A stretch of 7,097 nucleotides of DNA, taken from assembly GCA_934678955.1 (NCBI GenBank), contig CAKUSI010000184.1, forward strand, positions 1-7,097. The letters are read 5' to 3'. This document shows, piece by piece, positions 5,216 through 7,097 of this stretch. The position numbers and the translations under genes are program-made. Origin of the DNA: an uncultured Austwickia sp. (GTDB lineage: Bacteria; Actinomycetota; Actinomycetes; Actinomycetales; Dermatophilaceae). The notes under the pieces were generated by a model, which saw only the letters and a list, made by a program, of their open reading frames with translations, searched no databases and was not told the DNA's origin. Positions within the stretch are counted from its first letter, which is position 1; each line of letters begins with the position of its first letter.

Positions 5216-6685
5216 ATGGCCAGTCACGCGAAACAGACCCCCGCGCCGGGCGAGCTGGTGCCGGTGAAGTTCAGTCGCCTCACCCGCCGGGGCGTCCTGT
5301 TGGGGTTGTCGGTCGCTCAGCTCGTCACCCTCGGCATCGGCGGCCTGACCCTGATCGGCGCGTTCTACGCCGGCGGCGGGATGCTGCTCGCCTACACAGC
5401 CCCCGTCTGGGTGCTCTGCGCGGCCCTGACCTGGATACCTGTCGGCGGGCGTCCGGTCGTGGAATGGCTGCCGGTCACGTTCTGGTGGCTGTGGCGGGTC
5501 ACGGGCGGGCAGTTGCTCTACCGCCGCCGCATCGTCCGGCCCCGCCCTGTCGGGACCCTCGCGCTGCCCGGTGACGTGGCGAGGCTGCGGGAGTACGCCG
5601 ACCCAGAGAGCGGTGCGTGCATGATCCACGACCCCCATGCCGCCACCCTCACGGTGGTGTGCGAGGTGACGCACCCCGCCTTCGTCTTGCTTGATCCGGG
5701 CGAGCAGGAGCGTCGTGTCACGACCTGGGGCCGTGCGTTGGCGACGGTGTGCCGCTCGGGGAGGATCGCGACGCTGCAAGTCCTCGAACGCACCCTGCCC
5801 GACTCGGGCACGGGGTTGGCGGAGTGGTGGACCGCGCACGGCATCCCGGACGGCTCGTGGGCCGCCGACACCTACGCCGAATTGATCGAGCGTGCCGGGC
5901 CGGCCGGGGAACGGCACGCCACCACCATCAGCCTGTCGCTGGACATGAAGGCCGCCGCCCGGCAGATCAGGACCGCCGGCGGCGGCATCAAGGGCGCCGC
6001 CGGAGTGCTGCGGCAGGAGATGTCCACGCTGGTATCCGCGCTGCGGTCGGCCGACCTCGCCCCGTCCGGCTGGCTCGACGCCGGCCAGATCGCCGTCATC
6101 CTCCGCTCGGCCTACGACCCGGCGGTCGCCTCCGCGTTGGAGCGGCACGGGCAGATCGGCCGTGACCTCGCCACCGCCGGCCCGGTCGCAGTCACCGAAA
6201 CCTGGGGCAACCTGCGCACCGACTCCGCCCACCACGCAGTGCTCTGGGTCTCCGAGTGGCCCCGAAGCCTCGTCTATCCCGGCTTCGCCGCCCCGATCCT
6301 GCTCTCCACCGGCATCCAGCGGGCCGTGTCACTGATCTACACGCCGATGCGCTCTGACCAAGCCGCCCGCGACATCCGCCGCAAGAAGGTCGAATACATC
6401 TCGGATGCCGCACAGCGTGCCCGGCTCGGGCAGATCGAGGATGCCGCCCAATCAGCGGAGTTCCAAGACGTGCTGCAACAGGAAGCCGACCTCACCGCCG
6501 GGCACGGTGTCTTGCGCGTGACCGGCCTCATCAGCGTGTCGGCACCGAGCATCGACGACCTCGAAGCCGCCGTCGCCGCGATCACCCAAGCCGCCATCCA
6601 AAGCTCCTGCGAAACGAGACGGCTCGTCGGCCAGCAAGCCGCCTCGTTCACGGCGGCGGCCTTGCCTCTGTGCCGCACCGTCTGA
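5216..6685 (+). CDS. SCO6880-type conjugation protein (PrgI-like hairpin + VirB4 N-terminal-like region)
   Basis: This 489-aa protein starts at ATG 5216, three bases after the upstream stop. A short basic start (VKFSRLTRRG) leads into two membrane helices at about 26-50 and 54-75, followed by VGGRPVVEWLPV and LYRRR. This is the PrgI/VirB3-like arrangement found next to VirB4 ATPases in Gram-positive systems. The remaining 380 residues are soluble. Stretches such as HAVLWVSEWPRS, RAVSLIYTPM and the closing TAAALPLCR resemble the N-terminal domain of VirB4/TrbE/CagE ATPases. No Walker A (GxxxxGK[ST]) motif is present, so it should not hydrolyse ATP alone. It matches the layout I know for the SCO6880 family of Streptomyces and other actinobacteria. 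The likely role is docking the VirB4 ATPase to the membrane channel, which is inference. The gene appears complete. Confidence 0.8.
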   Translation: MASHAKQTPAPGELVPVKFSRLTRRGVLLGLSVAQLVTLGIGGLTLIGAFYAGGGMLLAYTAPVWVLCAALTWIPVGGRPVVEWLPVTFWWLWRVTGGQLLYRRRIVRPRPVGTLALPGDVARLREYADPESGACMIHDPHAATLTVVCEVTHPAFVLLDPGEQERRVTTWGRALATVCRSGRIATLQVLERTLPDSGTGLAEWWTAHGIPDGSWAADTYAELIERAGPAGERHATTISLSLDMKAAARQIRTAGGGIKGAAGVLRQEMSTLVSALRSADLAPSGWLDAGQIAVILRSAYDPAVASALERHGQIGRDLATAGPVAVTETWGNLRTDSAHHAVLWVSEWPRSLVYPGFAAPILLSTGIQRAVSLIYTPMRSDQAARDIRRKKVEYISDAAQRARLGQIEDAAQSAEFQDVLQQEADLTAGHGVLRVTGLISVSAPSIDDLEAAVAAITQAAIQSSCETRRLVGQQAASFTAAALPLCRTV

Positions 6686-6728
6686 ACCCGATCGCGCACC
6701 TGGCCGGTGTCCACACCACTGATGAACG

Positions 6729-6734
6729 AAGGAG
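6729..6734 (+). promoter_or_regulatory. Ribosome binding site of the small helical protein
   Basis: A perfect AAGGAG is six bases before ATG 6741. It supports the small gene as a real, translated gene and fixes its start. Confidence 0.75.
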
Positions 6735-6740
6735 CCGGTC

Positions 6741-7058
6741 ATGCCGACCTTTGACAACCCCCTCGCCGACGCCGCCGAAGCCTCCGAAGCCCTGCGCGGC
6801 CTGGCCCGCGCGACCCGAAGCTGGGACGACCCCGCCGACACCTACCGGGTGATCGGCGAGCTGGCCGCCGGTGTCCGATCCCTGCACCAGATACTCGGTC
6901 AGCTCGCAGCCGCCCATTCGCGCCGCCACGACCAAGTGAGCACCGACGACGGCGACCGTGCCGCCGGAGCACAGGCTGCACTTGCCGCCGCCGCAGGGGT
7001 CGAGCGTGCCGCCGCACTGATCCTGGATCCGCCGAGCGGGTTTCGGGAGAGGCGTTGA
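6741..7058 (+). CDS. Small helical protein of unknown function, transfer operon
   Basis: This 105-aa protein has a strong AAGGAG site and starts 55 bases after the SCO6880-type gene. It appears entirely helical and soluble: FDNPLADAAEASEALRGLARATRSWDDPADTYRVIGELAAGVRSLHQILGQLAAAHSRRH, then an Ala-rich helix from about residue 73. Short proteins with this start (NPLADAxEAxxALRGLAxAT) are familiar as unnamed genes in actinobacterial conjugation operons; no function is known to me. The last dozen residues (LDPPSGFRERR) break the helical pattern and use codons unusual for the neighbours (TTT, AGG, CGT), so the original C-terminus may have been replaced or shifted. A possible role as a chaperone or accessory of the following ATPase is only guesswork from position. 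Confidence 0.72.
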   Translation: MPTFDNPLADAAEASEALRGLARATRSWDDPADTYRVIGELAAGVRSLHQILGQLAAAHSRRHDQVSTDDGDRAAGAQAALAAAAGVERAAALILDPPSGFRERR

Positions 7059-7097
7059 AAGTCGCTGAAAGGGATTGATCGAGCGGGTCGGCGTTCT

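Noticed and set aside
4415..6235. A 606-codon minus-strand open frame across the VirB6- and SCO6880-like genes
   Set aside because: It is Arg/Gly/Pro-rich without recognisable domains, has no ribosome site, and covers two well-supported coupled genes; it is open only because of high GC content.
7075..7097. Possible TTG start of a following gene (AAAGGGA before TTG ATC GAG)
   Set aside because: The purine stretch abuts the TTG, too close to act as a ribosome site, and only seven codons are visible.

Overview
The window is high-GC DNA (most third codon positions are G or C), with every convincing gene on the plus strand, short gaps or overlaps between genes, and GTG/TTG/CTG start candidates. 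This suggests an actinomycete (Actinomycetota). The genes form part of the conjugation module of an integrative conjugative element or conjugative plasmid. No ribosomal RNA, tRNA, CRISPR array, integrase, relaxase or complete insertion sequence is visible, so element type and host cannot be fixed from this window.

Layout from left to right: (1) the last codons of an unidentified upstream gene (3-65); (2) a ParB-like gene ending at 823, which contains a perfect 29-nt palindrome; (3) a single-pass membrane protein with a VirB8/TcpC-like outside domain (863-1543); (4) a secreted or membrane-anchored cell-wall hydrolase with three enzyme-like domains (1557-3167); (5) two paralogous two-helix membrane proteins of the DUF6112 type (3167-3433 and 3551-3820), separated by a strong GC hairpin; (6) a polytopic VirB6/TrbL-like channel protein with a long Ala/Gly- and Pro-rich tail (3854-5212); (7) an SCO6880-type protein, PrgI-like membrane hairpin plus VirB4 N-terminal-like region (5216-6685); (8) a small helical protein of unknown function (6741-7058). 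The last 39 bases carry no gene that can be supported.

Together these look like most of a Gram-positive type IV secretion channel: the hydrolase opens the peptidoglycan, the VirB8-, VirB6- and PrgI-like proteins and the small two-helix proteins form the membrane channel, and the ATPases (VirB4 and the VirD4/TcpA coupling protein) plus the relaxase are expected outside the window. The ParB-like protein may link the transfer operon to maintenance or regulation of the element.

The most unusual points are the perfect 14-bp-arm palindrome inside the ParB-like gene, the three-domain wall hydrolase, the duplicated small membrane gene with a hairpin between the copies, and an imperfect repeat of about 34 bp found upstream of two operon genes.
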